Below are positions 55,741 through 64,000 of a DNA stretch of 64,000 nucleotides, piece after piece (positions within the stretch are counted from its first letter, which is position 1; the number at the start of each line of letters is the position of its first letter). The DNA is from Thiothrix sp. UBA5583 (lineage in GTDB: Bacteria; Pseudomonadota; Gammaproteobacteria; Thiotrichales; Thiotrichaceae). Below the pieces are notes generated by a model. That model was not told the origin of the DNA and did no database searches. It saw nothing but the letters and a program-made list of their open reading frames with translations. A program made the translations under genes and the position numbers. The DNA is taken from positions 124,001 through 188,000 of the forward strand of contig DILV01000016.1 of assembly GCA_002425225.1 (NCBI GenBank). Reading direction: 5' to 3'.

Positions 55741-57339
55741 TTAATTTTTCGTGATTTCCTGAGTGCCCGCAAAATAATCCGCCAAGAAAGCCGCAAAGTC
55801 AGGCGCAGCCCTGCTTTCGATGGCTTGCTGCTGTGCCAGCGATGCCTGCGCCCGCTGCCGGAACGTCTGTACCTGCTCGTCAGGCAAGTGCCGATTGAGG
55901 AAATATTCACGGTGTTCCAGTGACTTGCGCTGGGCAAAATCGAAGAAACTTTCCTTGTTATGGTGCATTTCTTCCAGCATTCGTGCTGATGGAGTGATGC
56001 CTGAATTCCACGCCAACTGAATTTGGCTATCGAGACAGTCGGTGTAACAGTCTTCGCCATGTACCGCATTGAGCAATTCCGCCACCGGGCGCATGGCTTG
56101 CAGCAACTCACGCGCCTTGTCGCGCAACAACACGTTTTCCCCCAGACACATCAGGCGCACATCCGGGTCACGCCCACGATGGGCGGTGAGCATCTGATTG
56201 TGGTTGATGGCATGGAATTCGTCGGCTGTTACCCAAGGGCTTTCCTGCAACAGGCAGAAATGCATGAAAACTTCGAGGAAAAACAGTTGCCGCCGGGTCA
56301 TGCCTGCCGGGTGGAAGGCATTCACGTCGATGGAACGCAATTCCACGTAGGCGATCCCACGCCGATCCAGCGCATCGGTGGGTTTCTCAAAACCGTCCAG
56401 CGGCTGCTTGGGGCGTACTGTACTGTAGTATTCGTTTTCGATTTGCAGGATGTTGGCATTGAGCTGGCGGTATTCGCCATCGACCTTCACCCCCAGCTCT
56501 GCGTATTCCGGGCAAGGGGTATTGATAGCGCGGCGCAGACTGCTGACATAGCTGTCCAACGTGTTGTAACAGACATTGACCCCGGTCTTGTTTTCCTTGC
56601 TGTTGGTATAGCCGATGTTGCCCATACGCAGCGATGTGCCGAACGGCTCGTACAGGGTGTGCTGGTTGAGGGTTTCCATGCCTTCCGGGGGTGTCCTGCC
56701 GCCGAGGAAACTTTTACAAATGGCAGGTGAGGTGCCGAACAGGTAAATGATCAGCCAGCCGTAACGTTGCAGGTTGCGCACCAGTGCCATGTATTGCGCA
56801 TCGCGGAATTGGCGCAGGCTGTCGGTATTGCCCTGCACGCTTTGCCATGGTTGCCAAAAGACTTCGTCAAACGAATAGTTGAAATGGATTCCGGCAATCA
56901 CCTGCATGGCTTTGCCGTAGCGCAAAGCCAACCCTTGGCGATAGATGTGTTTCATGCGCCCGGCGTTGGATGTGCCGTATTCTGCGATACGGATGTCATC
57001 TTCCCCTGTCAGTACGCAAGGCATACTGGTTGTCCACAGCAATTCGTCACCCAGTTGCTGGTAAACAAAGGTTTCGATGTCGAGCAGGAAATCCAGGGCT
57101 TGCGTGGCACGTTGCTGGGGTGGGGTAATCAGTTCCAGTAGGGATTCGGCGTAATCGGTGGTAATCCACGGATGGGTGAGAGCAGAACCCAGCACCTTGG
57201 GGTGATCAAGTTGGGAAAGACGTCCGGCAGTGTTGACGCGCAGGCTTTCCTTTTCCAGCCCGGTGCGGGCGTTGCGCAAATAAGGTTGGAGTTGGTGGGT
57301 AACGATGGATTGCAGGTTTTGTTCCAGCACGCGGTACAC
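55741..57339 (-). CDS. gshA: Glutamate-cysteine ligase
   Basis: 532-residue enzyme making gamma-glutamylcysteine, the first step of glutathione synthesis. The gammaproteobacterial type: GLEKESLRVNTAGRLSQLDH (about 27-46), SLLELITPP, GIHFNYSFDE (about 150-159), GNIGYTNSKE, YVELRSIDVNAFHPAGM. Length (~520) fits. It supplies GSH for the Prx-Grx/Gor pair at 19061. It is flanked by the RRM gene (downstream) and phaC (upstream, 146 bases). Confidence 0.96.
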   Translation of the reverse strand: MYRVLEQNLQSIVTHQLQPYLRNARTGLEKESLRVNTAGRLSQLDHPKVLGSALTHPWITTDYAESLLELITPPQQRATQALDFLLDIETFVYQQLGDELLWTTSMPCVLTGEDDIRIAEYGTSNAGRMKHIYRQGLALRYGKAMQVIAGIHFNYSFDEVFWQPWQSVQGNTDSLRQFRDAQYMALVRNLQRYGWLIIYLFGTSPAICKSFLGGRTPPEGMETLNQHTLYEPFGTSLRMGNIGYTNSKENKTGVNVCYNTLDSYVSSLRRAINTPCPEYAELGVKVDGEYRQLNANILQIENEYYSTVRPKQPLDGFEKPTDALDRRGIAYVELRSIDVNAFHPAGMTRRQLFFLEVFMHFCLLQESPWVTADEFHAINHNQMLTAHRGRDPDVRLMCLGENVLLRDKARELLQAMRPVAELLNAVHGEDCYTDCLDSQIQLAWNSGITPSARMLEEMHHNKESFFDFAQRKSLEHREYFLNRHLPDEQVQTFRQRAQASLAQQQAIESRAAPDFAAFLADYFAGTQEITKN

Positions 57340-57450
57340 AGAGGACTCCAGATCAGGGATAAAGACAAATTAGAGCATAGCCGGGGGGGATTACAAAATC
57401 TCTTGCTCAGGGCGAGTGTATGCGAATACCCAGACAGACAGGCCAACAGT

Positions 57451-57474
57451 GGGGCAGACAGGAGTGTCTGCCCC
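57451..57474 (-). terminator. Hairpin after phaC
   Basis: GGGGCAGACA and TGTCTGCCCC form a perfect 10-bp stem with a GGAG loop, 10 bases after the phaC stop. No T-run follows on the minus strand, so termination is likely but not certain. Confidence 0.55.
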
Positions 57475-57484
57475 TTAAGCAACG

Positions 57485-59518
57485 TTAAGCTGTTGGCTTT
57501 TTAGGTTTGGCTGACTTTTTTGCCGCAGCTTTTTTTGGGGCTGGCGCGGCTACTGCTTCCGGTTCAGCGGCGGCAACAGATTCTGGCGCGGCTACTGCTT
57601 CCGGTTCAGCGGCGGCAACAGGTTCTGGCGCGGCTACTGCTTCCGGCTCAGCGGCGGCAACAGGTTCTGGTGCGGCTACTACTTCTGGCAATTGCGTGAC
57701 TTCCAGACGCGGGGCTGGTTCACCCAGACGGCATTTGACGTAAGTACCCGGTGCATCTTCAATGGCTTTCAGCTTGCCCATGCCTGGTTGACGGGCATCC
57801 ACTTGCGCATCACCCAATGTGCGCACCCAGCCATCCCACTCGGGCCACCAGGAACCGGCATTGACCTGGGTGTTTGCCAGCCAAGTATCAGCGCTTTCTG
57901 GCAGGTCATCACTGACACGGTAGTTGTACTTTTTAGCAGCCGGTGGGTTAATGATCCCGGCAATGTGACCCGAGCCTCCCAGAATGAAGCGCACATCACC
58001 ACCAAACAGGCGAGCGCCCGAGTAGGTGGATTTCCACGGAGCAATGTGGTCTTCGATCGCGGAAATAAAGCAGGCAGGCGTATCAATCGTGCCGATGTCC
58101 AGTTCCACGCCATCAATGCTGAGGGCTTTGGGCTGGCAGAGTTTGTTGTCCTTGTAAAGGTTGCGCAGATACCACGAGTGCATTTTCGCAGGCATCCGGG
58201 TGGAATCGGAGTTCCAGTACAACAAGTCGAATGGGCGCGGGTCATTACCCATCAGGTAGTTGTTGACGTAGAATGACCAGATCAAATCATTGGCACGCAA
58301 CAGGTTGAATGCACCCGCCATCAGGCTGCCATCCATGTAACCCTGCTCGTTCATTTGTGCTTCCAGACCGCTGATTTGCACTTCGTCGATAAACAGACCC
58401 AACTCACCCGGTTCGGCGAAATTCAACATGGTGGTGAAGAACGTGGCGCTCTTGATGCGGTTATCGCCTTTGGCTTTCAGGTAAGCCAGGGTGGAAGTCA
58501 GCAATGTGCCACCGATGCAGTAGCCAATCGCGTTCATCTCGGCTTCGCCGGTATCGTACTGCACCGCATCCATCGCCTGGACAACAGCGTGGACGTAATC
58601 TTCAAAGCCAACCTCGGCATAGGTTTCGTCAGGGTTGATCCAGGAAATGACAAAGACGGTGTGCCCTTGATCCACCAGCCATTTGAGCATGGAGTTCTTG
58701 GGTTGCAAATCCATGATGTAAAACTTGTTGATCCACGGTGGCACGATCAGTAGCGGGCGCTTCAGGACTTTTTCCGTGCTGGGCGTGTACTGGATCAACT
58801 GGAACATGCGGTTCTGGAACACCACCTTGCCGGGTGTTGCCGCCACGTTTTCCCCCAGTTTGAAGGCTTTGGTGTCAGTCATGCGGATGCGCAATTGCCC
58901 ATTGCCTGCTTCCAGATCTTCCAGCATGTTTTTCAGGCCGTGAACCAGATTCGCGCCTTTGGTATTGCGGATTTTTTCAATCACTGCCGGGTTGGTCAGG
59001 GCAAAATTGGTGGGCGACATCGCATCAAGGTTACGTTCGGTGAAAAACTTGACGCGCTCGGCGGTGTGTGCGTCCAGACCTTCAGCAGAGGCAACCACTT
59101 TGCGTGTCCAGTCGGAAACCAGCAGGTAAGATTGCTTGATCACATCAAAGATCGGTTTGGTTTCCCAGTCTTCGTGGCTGAAACGCCGGTCAGATTTTGG
59201 GGCTTCGATCACTTTGCCAGCCGGTTGCCCGGTCAGGAAACTCTGCATGGCATGTTGGGTCAATTCCATCGACTTTTGCCAAAAAGCCATGTTGGCTTCA
59301 ATGAGCTTTTCCGGGTTTTTGGCGATGGCTTCCATCCAGTCGCTGTAGGCTTGCTTGAGATTGAAAGGGTCGAGTTTCAGGCTTTCATAGGATTTGCTGA
59401 AACCCGCCATGATCTCTTCGACCTGCTTGAAATTTTCGCCCATTTCCTTGGCAACAGAGGCGAAACCCAAGGTATTGATAGCGGCTTGGGAATCGCCCGG
59501 TTGAGTGTTGTCCGACAT
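57485..59518 (-). CDS. phaC: Class I polyhydroxyalkanoate synthase with an Ala/Pro/Lys-rich tail
   Basis: 677-residue PHA synthase that polymerises (R)-3-hydroxyacyl-CoA onto granules. N-terminal domain (about 1-200) as in class I; the lipase box GYCIGG has Cys334; the catalytic Asp and His are in CFISAIEDHIAPW and GGSGHIAGI. ATG at 59518 has AAAGGAGA upstream. After the normal core (about 600 residues) an extra ~60-residue tail consists of 14-residue repeats (VAAAEPEAVAAPEP) and ends in a Lys-rich stretch (KKAAAKKSAKPKK), like PhaF or histone H1. The tail could bind DNA or granule proteins (inference). PhaC class I works without PhaE. Confidence 0.95.
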   Translation of the reverse strand: MSDNTQPGDSQAAINTLGFASVAKEMGENFKQVEEIMAGFSKSYESLKLDPFNLKQAYSDWMEAIAKNPEKLIEANMAFWQKSMELTQHAMQSFLTGQPAGKVIEAPKSDRRFSHEDWETKPIFDVIKQSYLLVSDWTRKVVASAEGLDAHTAERVKFFTERNLDAMSPTNFALTNPAVIEKIRNTKGANLVHGLKNMLEDLEAGNGQLRIRMTDTKAFKLGENVAATPGKVVFQNRMFQLIQYTPSTEKVLKRPLLIVPPWINKFYIMDLQPKNSMLKWLVDQGHTVFVISWINPDETYAEVGFEDYVHAVVQAMDAVQYDTGEAEMNAIGYCIGGTLLTSTLAYLKAKGDNRIKSATFFTTMLNFAEPGELGLFIDEVQISGLEAQMNEQGYMDGSLMAGAFNLLRANDLIWSFYVNNYLMGNDPRPFDLLYWNSDSTRMPAKMHSWYLRNLYKDNKLCQPKALSIDGVELDIGTIDTPACFISAIEDHIAPWKSTYSGARLFGGDVRFILGGSGHIAGIINPPAAKKYNYRVSDDLPESADTWLANTQVNAGSWWPEWDGWVRTLGDAQVDARQPGMGKLKAIEDAPGTYVKCRLGEPAPRLEVTQLPEVVAAPEPVAAAEPEAVAAPEPVAAAEPEAVAAPESVAAAEPEAVAAPAPKKAAAKKSAKPKKPTA
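57540..57690 (+). repeat. 42-bp tandem repeat in the 3' end of phaC
   Basis: Three to four copies of a 42-bp unit (TCTGGCGCGGCTACTGCTTC on the plus strand), near-identical, encode 14-residue AAAEPEAVAAPEPV repeats in the PhaC tail. Near-identity of the copies suggests recent expansion. Confidence 0.85.
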
Positions 59519-59584
59519 GACTGTCTCCTTTGGTGATGATTCTGGTGTCACTGTGGGTGCGATTGTACCGTTATCGTTGAATGC

Positions 59585-59607
59585 CCGGATACTGGATATG
59601 TATCCGG
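59585..59607. other. Hairpin sharing the stem of the 35622 terminator
   Basis: CCGGATAC and GTATCCGG pair around TGGATAT in the 161-base gap between def and phaC. The same 8-bp stem is found at 35622-35646. No T-run follows. Confidence 0.45.
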
Positions 59608-59679
59608 CACATTGTAATCGTCAATCAGGCGGGAACACAGCACCCAAAACTGTTTTTGTTGGCATGGTGCGCTACAAAT

Positions 59680-60234
59680 TCATTGTTTTAGCACAGGTTC
59701 ATGGGTGCTCCCCCTGATCGCCTGCTGGAATTCGGCTTCGGTAAGGATGGGCGTCTGCGCGGGCAAGCGTTCGGGAAACAGGATGCCATCAAGATGGTCG
59801 CATTCGTGCTGGATGATGCGGGCGATGAAACCGTCAAAAGCTGCTTCCACCACTGCGCCCTGCCGGTCGAGGTAACGCATGTGCAAGCGGGTGGCACGGA
59901 TAACCTGGGCGCGGGCATCGGGTACGCTCAGACAACCTTCCCAACCCGTACACGTGGCGGCGGATTGCCAGAGGATTTCCGGGTTGAGCATGGCAAGCGG
60001 CTGCATCAGCGGCGCATCAGGGTAACGCGGGTTGGGGCGCGAGGCGACAATGATGATGCGCAAACTGACAAACACCTGCGGGGCGGCAATACCGACACCA
60101 CTGGAGGCTTCCAGCGTCAACAACAGGTCGTCCAGCAAGGCTTGTACCGCAGGATCGTGAATATCCGCAACAGGTTGCGCCCGCTGTTGCAGGATGGGGT
60201 CGCCACGCTTGGCGATGGGCAGGATGCGGGGCAT
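59680..60234 (-). CDS. def: Peptide deformylase
   Basis: 184-residue metallohydrolase that removes formyl from nascent Met. Motif I GVGIAAPQ (about 46-53), motif II EGCLSVP (about 98-104, Cys ligand) and motif III QHECDHLDG (about 140-148, His ligands) are intact. The ATG at 60234 (MPRILPIAKRGDPIL) matches the family start; a longer in-frame start runs antisense through purU. The gene is not beside fmt, so it may be a second deformylase. It starts 7 bases after the purU stop, in one unit with it. Confidence 0.94.
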   Translation of the reverse strand: MPRILPIAKRGDPILQQRAQPVADIHDPAVQALLDDLLLTLEASSGVGIAAPQVFVSLRIIIVASRPNPRYPDAPLMQPLAMLNPEILWQSAATCTGWEGCLSVPDARAQVIRATRLHMRYLDRQGAVVEAAFDGFIARIIQHECDHLDGILFPERLPAQTPILTEAEFQQAIRGSTHEPVLKQ

Positions 60235-60241
60235 GACGCGA

Positions 60242-61105
60242 CTATTTAAAGACAACGGTTTTATTGCCATCCACAAACACGCGCCGCTCAATGTGCAGGC
60301 GCACGGCACGGGCAAGGGCATTGTTTTCCAGATCGCGCCCCAGTGCTGCCAAGGCTTCGGGCAGGAACGTGTGGTCGACACGCTCCACTGATTGCTCAAT
60401 GATCGGGCCTTCGTCAAGGTCGGATGTGACGTAATGCGCCGTTGCCCCAATCAGCTTTACCCCCCGGTCAAATGCCTGATGGTAAGGGCGAGCACCCTTG
60501 AATCCCGGCAGGAATGAGTGGTGGATATTGATACACATCCCTGCCAACTTGCGGCAGGTATCATTGGAAAGGATTTGCATGTAACGCGCCAGCACCACCA
60601 GTTCTGCTTCGGTTTCGCTCACGATGTCCAGCATCCTTGCTTCCTGTTCGGCTTTGTTGCCCTTGCCGACGGGCAGACAGACAAAGCGGATACCTTCGCG
60701 TTCCACAATCGAACGTAAATCCATGTGGTTGGAAATGACACACACCACCTGCATATTCAGATCACCCTTGTGCTTGCGGTACAGCAGATCAACCAGGCAA
60801 TGGTCGGCTTTCGACACCATCAGGATCACGCGGGTCGGGCGGGCGGCATTGGTGATACGCCATTGCATGTCAAAACGGCTGGCTACCGTGGCAAACTGGC
60901 TACGCAGGTCAGCTATGGAGGGGGATAACTCCGTATCGGGGCGGAACATGATACGGCAAAAGAATTTCTGGGTCATTTCATCGTCATACTGCGCCATTTC
61001 GTTAATGTAGCAGCGGGACTCTGCCAAAAAGCCGGTAACAGCAGCAACAATCCCGGTAGTGGCTGGACAGGTGACGGTGAGGATATAGTTTTCTGGTTCA
61101 GTCAT
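60242..61105 (-). CDS. purU: Formyltetrahydrofolate deformylase
   Basis: 287-residue enzyme hydrolysing 10-formyl-THF to THF and formate. An N-terminal ACT domain (about 7-85: LTVTCPATTGIVAAVTGFLA) is followed by the formyltransferase-like domain with LARYMQILS, NIHHSFLPGFKGARPYHQAF (about 204-223) and LIGATAHYVTSDLDEGPII (about 228-246, catalytic Asp). Length fits (~285). PurT (28916) can use the released formate. It precedes def by 7 bases. Confidence 0.95.
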   Translation of the reverse strand: MTEPENYILTVTCPATTGIVAAVTGFLAESRCYINEMAQYDDEMTQKFFCRIMFRPDTELSPSIADLRSQFATVASRFDMQWRITNAARPTRVILMVSKADHCLVDLLYRKHKGDLNMQVVCVISNHMDLRSIVEREGIRFVCLPVGKGNKAEQEARMLDIVSETEAELVVLARYMQILSNDTCRKLAGMCINIHHSFLPGFKGARPYHQAFDRGVKLIGATAHYVTSDLDEGPIIEQSVERVDHTFLPEALAALGRDLENNALARAVRLHIERRVFVDGNKTVVFK

Positions 61106-61439
61106 GGGATATGTTTCTCGCGGAATGCCTCAGGATTCGCGCCATTCTAGGGGGATTTGCGGATCATGGGAAATCCGGGGTGATACAGCCTGTTTTCAGG
61201 CAGGAAATTCCTTATGCTAAAAATTTACACGAAGTTTCGCACTAATTTGGTGCAATTGGGAAATTGTCGACAATATGTAGGATTATCCTGCCATTTCACC
61301 GCCTGAACACCCCTAAACGACCGACAAGAATCCACAAATTGTTGGCTGATCCACGGTTTTTATAATTTCAGCAATTTACATGTTGTTTACATTCACGCTA
61401 AACTCATCGCGTTTGTGCAACAACGGAGGAGTCTAAACT
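61106..61439. promoter_or_regulatory. Intergenic region between purU and the symporter operon
   Basis: 334 bases without a gene. A perfect TATAAT at 61361-61366 with TTGTTG at 61339-61344 (16-base spacer) gives a candidate plus-strand promoter 74 bases before the DUF4212 gene. Small dyads GCAC..GTGC and CAATT..AATTG near 61235-61265, and ATGT..ACAT near 61380, may be protein sites. Confidence 0.5.
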
Positions 61440-61694
61440 ATGTTGGATAAATCAGCACAGGCGTACTGGGCGGCGAATGTCCGTCTGCTTAGTATGTGCC
61501 TGGTCATTTGGTTCATTGTGTCATTCGGTTTTGGTATTTTGCTGGTTGAACCACTCAATGCCATTCACTTGGGTGGTTATAAACTTGGCTTCTGGTTCGC
61601 CCAGCAAGGCTCAATTTACGTCTTTATCGGCCTGATCTTCTTCTATGCATGGCGCATGGGTCAGATCGACCGTCAATTTGACGTTCACGAATAA
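61440..61694 (+). CDS. DUF4212 small membrane subunit of a sodium:solute symporter
   Basis: 84-residue protein with two transmembrane helices (about 14-38 and 55-72). The sequence MLDKSAQAYWAANVRL...IVSFGFGILLVEPLN is the DUF4212 pattern, always found just upstream of VC_2705-type sodium:solute symporters, with which it probably forms a complex. GGAGGAG is 8 bases before the ATG. It is followed by the symporter 12 bases later. Confidence 0.93.
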   Translation: MLDKSAQAYWAANVRLLSMCLVIWFIVSFGFGILLVEPLNAIHLGGYKLGFWFAQQGSIYVFIGLIFFYAWRMGQIDRQFDVHE

Positions 61695-61706
61695 GGGGGG
61701 AATCGT

Positions 61707-63572
61707 ATGTCAGAACTTCAAGTCTGGACTTATATTGTCGTCGGTCTGAGCTTTGCGCTGTACTTCGGTATTGCGTTTTGGGCGCGTGCTGGTTCTACCA
61801 GTGAATTCTACGTGGCGGGTGGTGGCATCGGCCCTATCCAGAACGGTATGGCTACAGCGGCGGACTGGATGTCTGCGGCGTCTTTCATCTCCATGGCGGG
61901 CTTGCTCGCGTTTGGTGGTTATGACAACTCTGCCTACCTGATGGGTTGGACAGGCGGTTACGTACTGATGGCGATGCTGCTGGCGCCTTACCTGCGCAAG
62001 TTTGGCAAGTTTACCGTTCCCGAGTTCATCGGCGACCGTTATTACTCACAAACGGCACGTATCGTGGGCGTTATCTGTTTGATCATCATCTCCGTGACTT
62101 ATGTAATCGGTCAGATGCGTGGTGTAGGCGTTACCTTCTCCCGCTTCCTCGAAGTATCGGTTGATACAGGTCTGTACGTCGGTATGGGTATCGTGTTCGT
62201 TTACGCGGTATTGGGCGGCATGAAAGGTATCACCTATACCCAGATCGCACAGTATGTGGTTCTGATCCTGGCTTACACGGTTCCTGCGGTCTTCATTTCC
62301 TTCAACCTGACTGGCAACCCTATCCCGCAACTGGGTCTGGGTGCACAAATGGCTGATGGCGTTTACCTGCTGGATAAACTGGATCAGGTCGTTACTGATC
62401 TGGGCTTCAAGGCTTACACGGTTCAGCAAGGCAGCACTATCAACCTGTTTATGCTGACCATGACCCTGATGATCGGTACTGCGGGTCTGCCTCACGTTAT
62501 CATCCGTTTCTTCACCGTACCTAAAGTCTCTGATGCACGTTTGTCTGCTGGCTGGGCGCTGATCTTCATCGCTGGCCTGTACACCACCGCGCCTGCGGTT
62601 GGGGCAATGGCTCGCCTGAACCTGATGAACACCGTGCAAACCGGTGCTGTTGGCTCACCGGATGGCAACTTGGCTTTCGACCAGCGTCCAGAATGGATGA
62701 AAACCTGGGAAAAAACCAAGCTGCTGGAAATGGCTGACAAAAACGGCGATGGCAAGATCCAGTACTACAACGACGGTGGTCTGTCTGATGCAACAGCGGC
62801 ACTGGCCAAAGCACAGAAAGATGGTGGTGATGTAGCCGCAGCCCAGAAGAAACTGGACGAGGTGAAAGCCAAGCACGATGAAAAGTGGGGCAAATTTGGC
62901 TGGAATGGTAACGAAGTCACCAAGGTTGACCGCGACATCATGGTTCTGGCCAACCCTGAAATTGCCAAACTGCCTAACTGGGTTATTGCTTTGGTAGCCG
63001 CAGGTGCTATCGCAGCGGCACTGTCTACTGCGGCAGGTCTGTTGCTGGCGATTTCTTCTGCGATTTCGCATGACCTGATCAAGAGCGTGATCAACCCGAA
63101 CATTTCCGAGAAGAGTGAACTGCTGGCTTCACGTATTGCCATGGCATTCGCTATCGTGATCGCAGGCTGGATGGGTCTCAACCCGCCGGGCTTTGCGGCT
63201 GAGGTAGTAGCCCTGGCGTTCGGTCTGGCAGCGGCTTCCATCTTCCCTGTGCTGATGATGGGTATCTTCTCCAAGCGCATGAACACCCAAGGTGCTGTAG
63301 CCGGTATGTTGGCGGGTATTCTCGTTACTGTCGTCTACATCTTCTGGTTCAAGGGCTGGTTCTTCGTCAAGGGTACTGAAATGGCAGCAAGCAAGCCTGA
63401 AAACTGGTTGTTTGGCATTTCCCCTGAAGCGTTTGGTACGATTGGTGCGTTGGTGAACTTTGCGGTTGCGTTTATCGTTTCCCGCATAACTCCACCACCA
63501 CCGGAGCATATCCAACACTTGGTCGAAGACGTGCGTATCCCTCGCGGGGCAGGCGCGGCGACTGGTCACTAA
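61707..63572 (+). CDS. Sodium:solute symporter, VC_2705-like, with an EF-hand-like loop
   Basis: 621-residue SSS-family transporter (acetate/proline symporter relatives) with about 13 helices. The start FYVAGGGIGPIQNGMATAAD (about 34-53) matches the Na+-binding core of the family. A soluble insertion at about 309-418 splits the protein; it contains DKNGDGKIQYYN (344-355), an EF-hand-type loop with Asp, Asn, Asp, Gly and Ile in the right places. The C-terminal part has SKRMNTQGAVAGMLAGIL. The insertion is a known feature of this 'large' subfamily. Substrate unknown; a short-chain organic acid is likely. Confidence 0.93.
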   Translation: MSELQVWTYIVVGLSFALYFGIAFWARAGSTSEFYVAGGGIGPIQNGMATAADWMSAASFISMAGLLAFGGYDNSAYLMGWTGGYVLMAMLLAPYLRKFGKFTVPEFIGDRYYSQTARIVGVICLIIISVTYVIGQMRGVGVTFSRFLEVSVDTGLYVGMGIVFVYAVLGGMKGITYTQIAQYVVLILAYTVPAVFISFNLTGNPIPQLGLGAQMADGVYLLDKLDQVVTDLGFKAYTVQQGSTINLFMLTMTLMIGTAGLPHVIIRFFTVPKVSDARLSAGWALIFIAGLYTTAPAVGAMARLNLMNTVQTGAVGSPDGNLAFDQRPEWMKTWEKTKLLEMADKNGDGKIQYYNDGGLSDATAALAKAQKDGGDVAAAQKKLDEVKAKHDEKWGKFGWNGNEVTKVDRDIMVLANPEIAKLPNWVIALVAAGAIAAALSTAAGLLLAISSAISHDLIKSVINPNISEKSELLASRIAMAFAIVIAGWMGLNPPGFAAEVVALAFGLAAASIFPVLMMGIFSKRMNTQGAVAGMLAGILVTVVYIFWFKGWFFVKGTEMAASKPENWLFGISPEAFGTIGALVNFAVAFIVSRITPPPPEHIQHLVEDVRIPRGAGAATGH

Positions 63573-63594
63573 ACCGAATCTCCACATCGGTAGA

Positions 63595-63620
63595 AAAAAG
63601 GCTCCTGCGGGAGCCTTTTT
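63595..63620 (+). terminator. Terminator of the symporter unit
   Basis: AAAAAGGCTCC and GGAGCCTTTTT form a perfect 11-bp stem with a TGCG loop and a T-run. Confidence 0.93.
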
Positions 63621-63702
63621 CTTAAACAGACCACTTTGATCATTTTCGCCAGCGTATCGGGCTGGCACAATCCAGGTGTTATTCAACACAGAGAGGCGAC
63701 TG

Positions 63703-64000
63703 ATGAAACCTAATGATCCCCTAGCGTGGCTGGTCGGGCTGCTTGCCTTGTTCTTCCCCATACTAAGTTTCGCCGGAGGTGGCGGTGGTGCAGGTGAAGT
63801 ACTAAACCTCACTGCCACCGGGCTTGGCCTGACCGCCCTCATCCTGTTTGTATTCGCTTACGCACTAGTGATTGGTGAAGAACATTTGCACATGCGCAAA
63901 TCCAAGCCGGTGATGGTGGCAGCGGGCATCATCTGGGTACTGGTCGCGCTTGCCTATGCTGGTGCTGGCAAACAGGAGCAAATGAGTGAAATCCTCAACC
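63703..64000 (+). CDS. nhaD: NhaD-type sodium/proton antiporter, 3' end cut by the window
   Basis: The first 99 codons are visible. The signal-like start MKPNDPLAWLVGLLALFFPILSF is followed by GLGLTALILFVFAYALVIGE, HLHMRKSKPVMVAAGIIWVL, the pattern of NhaD antiporters, in which a hydrophobic N-terminus precedes the first ion-transporter-fold helices. NhaD exchanges Na+ or Li+ for protons. AGAGG lies before the ATG. It follows the symporter by 130 bases, after its terminator; both deal with sodium. Confidence 0.82.
   Translation, partial: MKPNDPLAWLVGLLALFFPILSFAGGGGGAGEVLNLTATGLGLTALILFVFAYALVIGEEHLHMRKSKPVMVAAGIIWVLVALAYAGAGKQEQMSEILN

Noticed and set aside
57507..57743. Ala/Ser/Gly-rich plus-strand open frame
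   Set aside because: Antisense of the repeat tail of PhaC.
59680..60450. 256-residue version of the deformylase
   Set aside because: The extra 72 residues run in another frame through purU; the family start is at 60234.

Overview
The window reads as a chromosomal segment of a free-living, aerobic, sulfur-oxidising gammaproteobacterium, most likely in or near Thiothrix (Thiotrichales). This is inferred from gene content: a qmoAB-hdrCB electron-transfer cluster, a DsrE-like periplasmic protein, a TauE/SafE exporter, class I PHA synthase, oxygen-dependent HemF, fructose-1,6-bisphosphatase, and housekeeping proteins of gammaproteobacterial type (PyrB with a pseudo-dihydroorotase, TrmL, TrhP, YbiT, Uup, EF-G2, GmhB-PlsC). 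No phage, complete insertion sequence, CRISPR array, rRNA or tRNA gene was recognised.

Layout. 1-1.9 kb: a lipoprotein fragment and a HipBA toxin-antitoxin pair with a palindromic operator. 1.9-6 kb: a drug/metabolite exporter and glycyl-tRNA synthetase (glyQ, glyS) split by a G-rich palindromic repeat. 6-11.5 kb: cmoM, a small lipoprotein, pyrB, pseudo-pyrC, trmL and ribF. 11.5-16 kb: fbp, then an ECF sigma factor, a membrane anti-sigma candidate, a subtilisin-like lipoprotein and a 48-residue membrane protein. 16-21.2 kb: hemF, a CAP-domain protein, a metallo-hydrolase divergent from TauE/SafE, and a peroxiredoxin-glutaredoxin fusion with glutathione reductase. 21.2-22.4 kb: a structured non-coding stretch and a DsrE-like gene bracketed by 45-bp direct repeats. 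22.4-34.6 kb: EF-G2, a PP-loop protein, Uup, a cobalamin adenosyltransferase, PurT, YbiT, RNase PH, RdgB, GmhB and PlsC. 34.6-45.8 kb: an L,D-transpeptidase, an outer-membrane barrel, truncated haemoglobin, BipA, a VWA protein with two uncharacterised neighbours, RlmI, CorA, an SH3 protein and an unknown 393-residue protein. 46-51 kb: qmoA, qmoB, hdrC, hdrB. 51-64 kb: trhP, a 64-residue small protein, proC-yggT-yggU, an RRM/RGG protein, gshA, phaC, def, purU, a DUF4212/sodium symporter pair and the start of nhaD.

How the genes connect. Qmo/Hdr proteins would pass electrons between a reversed APS reductase (not in this window) and the quinone or thiol pool. GshA, Gor and the Prx-Grx fusion form a glutathione-based peroxide defence. 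CmoM and TrhP modify the same tRNA wobble uridine, and TrmL methylates a wobble ribose. PurU makes the formate that PurT consumes. Sodium is handled by the symporter and NhaD.

The most unusual signals are: (i) a palindromic repeat that encodes the tail of RdgB and also supplies the ribosome-binding site and start of gmhB, with similar sequence after ribF and inside trhP; (ii) the direct repeats and orphan terminator around the DsrE-like gene; (iii) the sigma/anti-sigma/subtilase module; (iv) qmoAB followed by hdrCB rather than qmoC; (v) a histone-H1/phasin-like repeat tail on PhaC.
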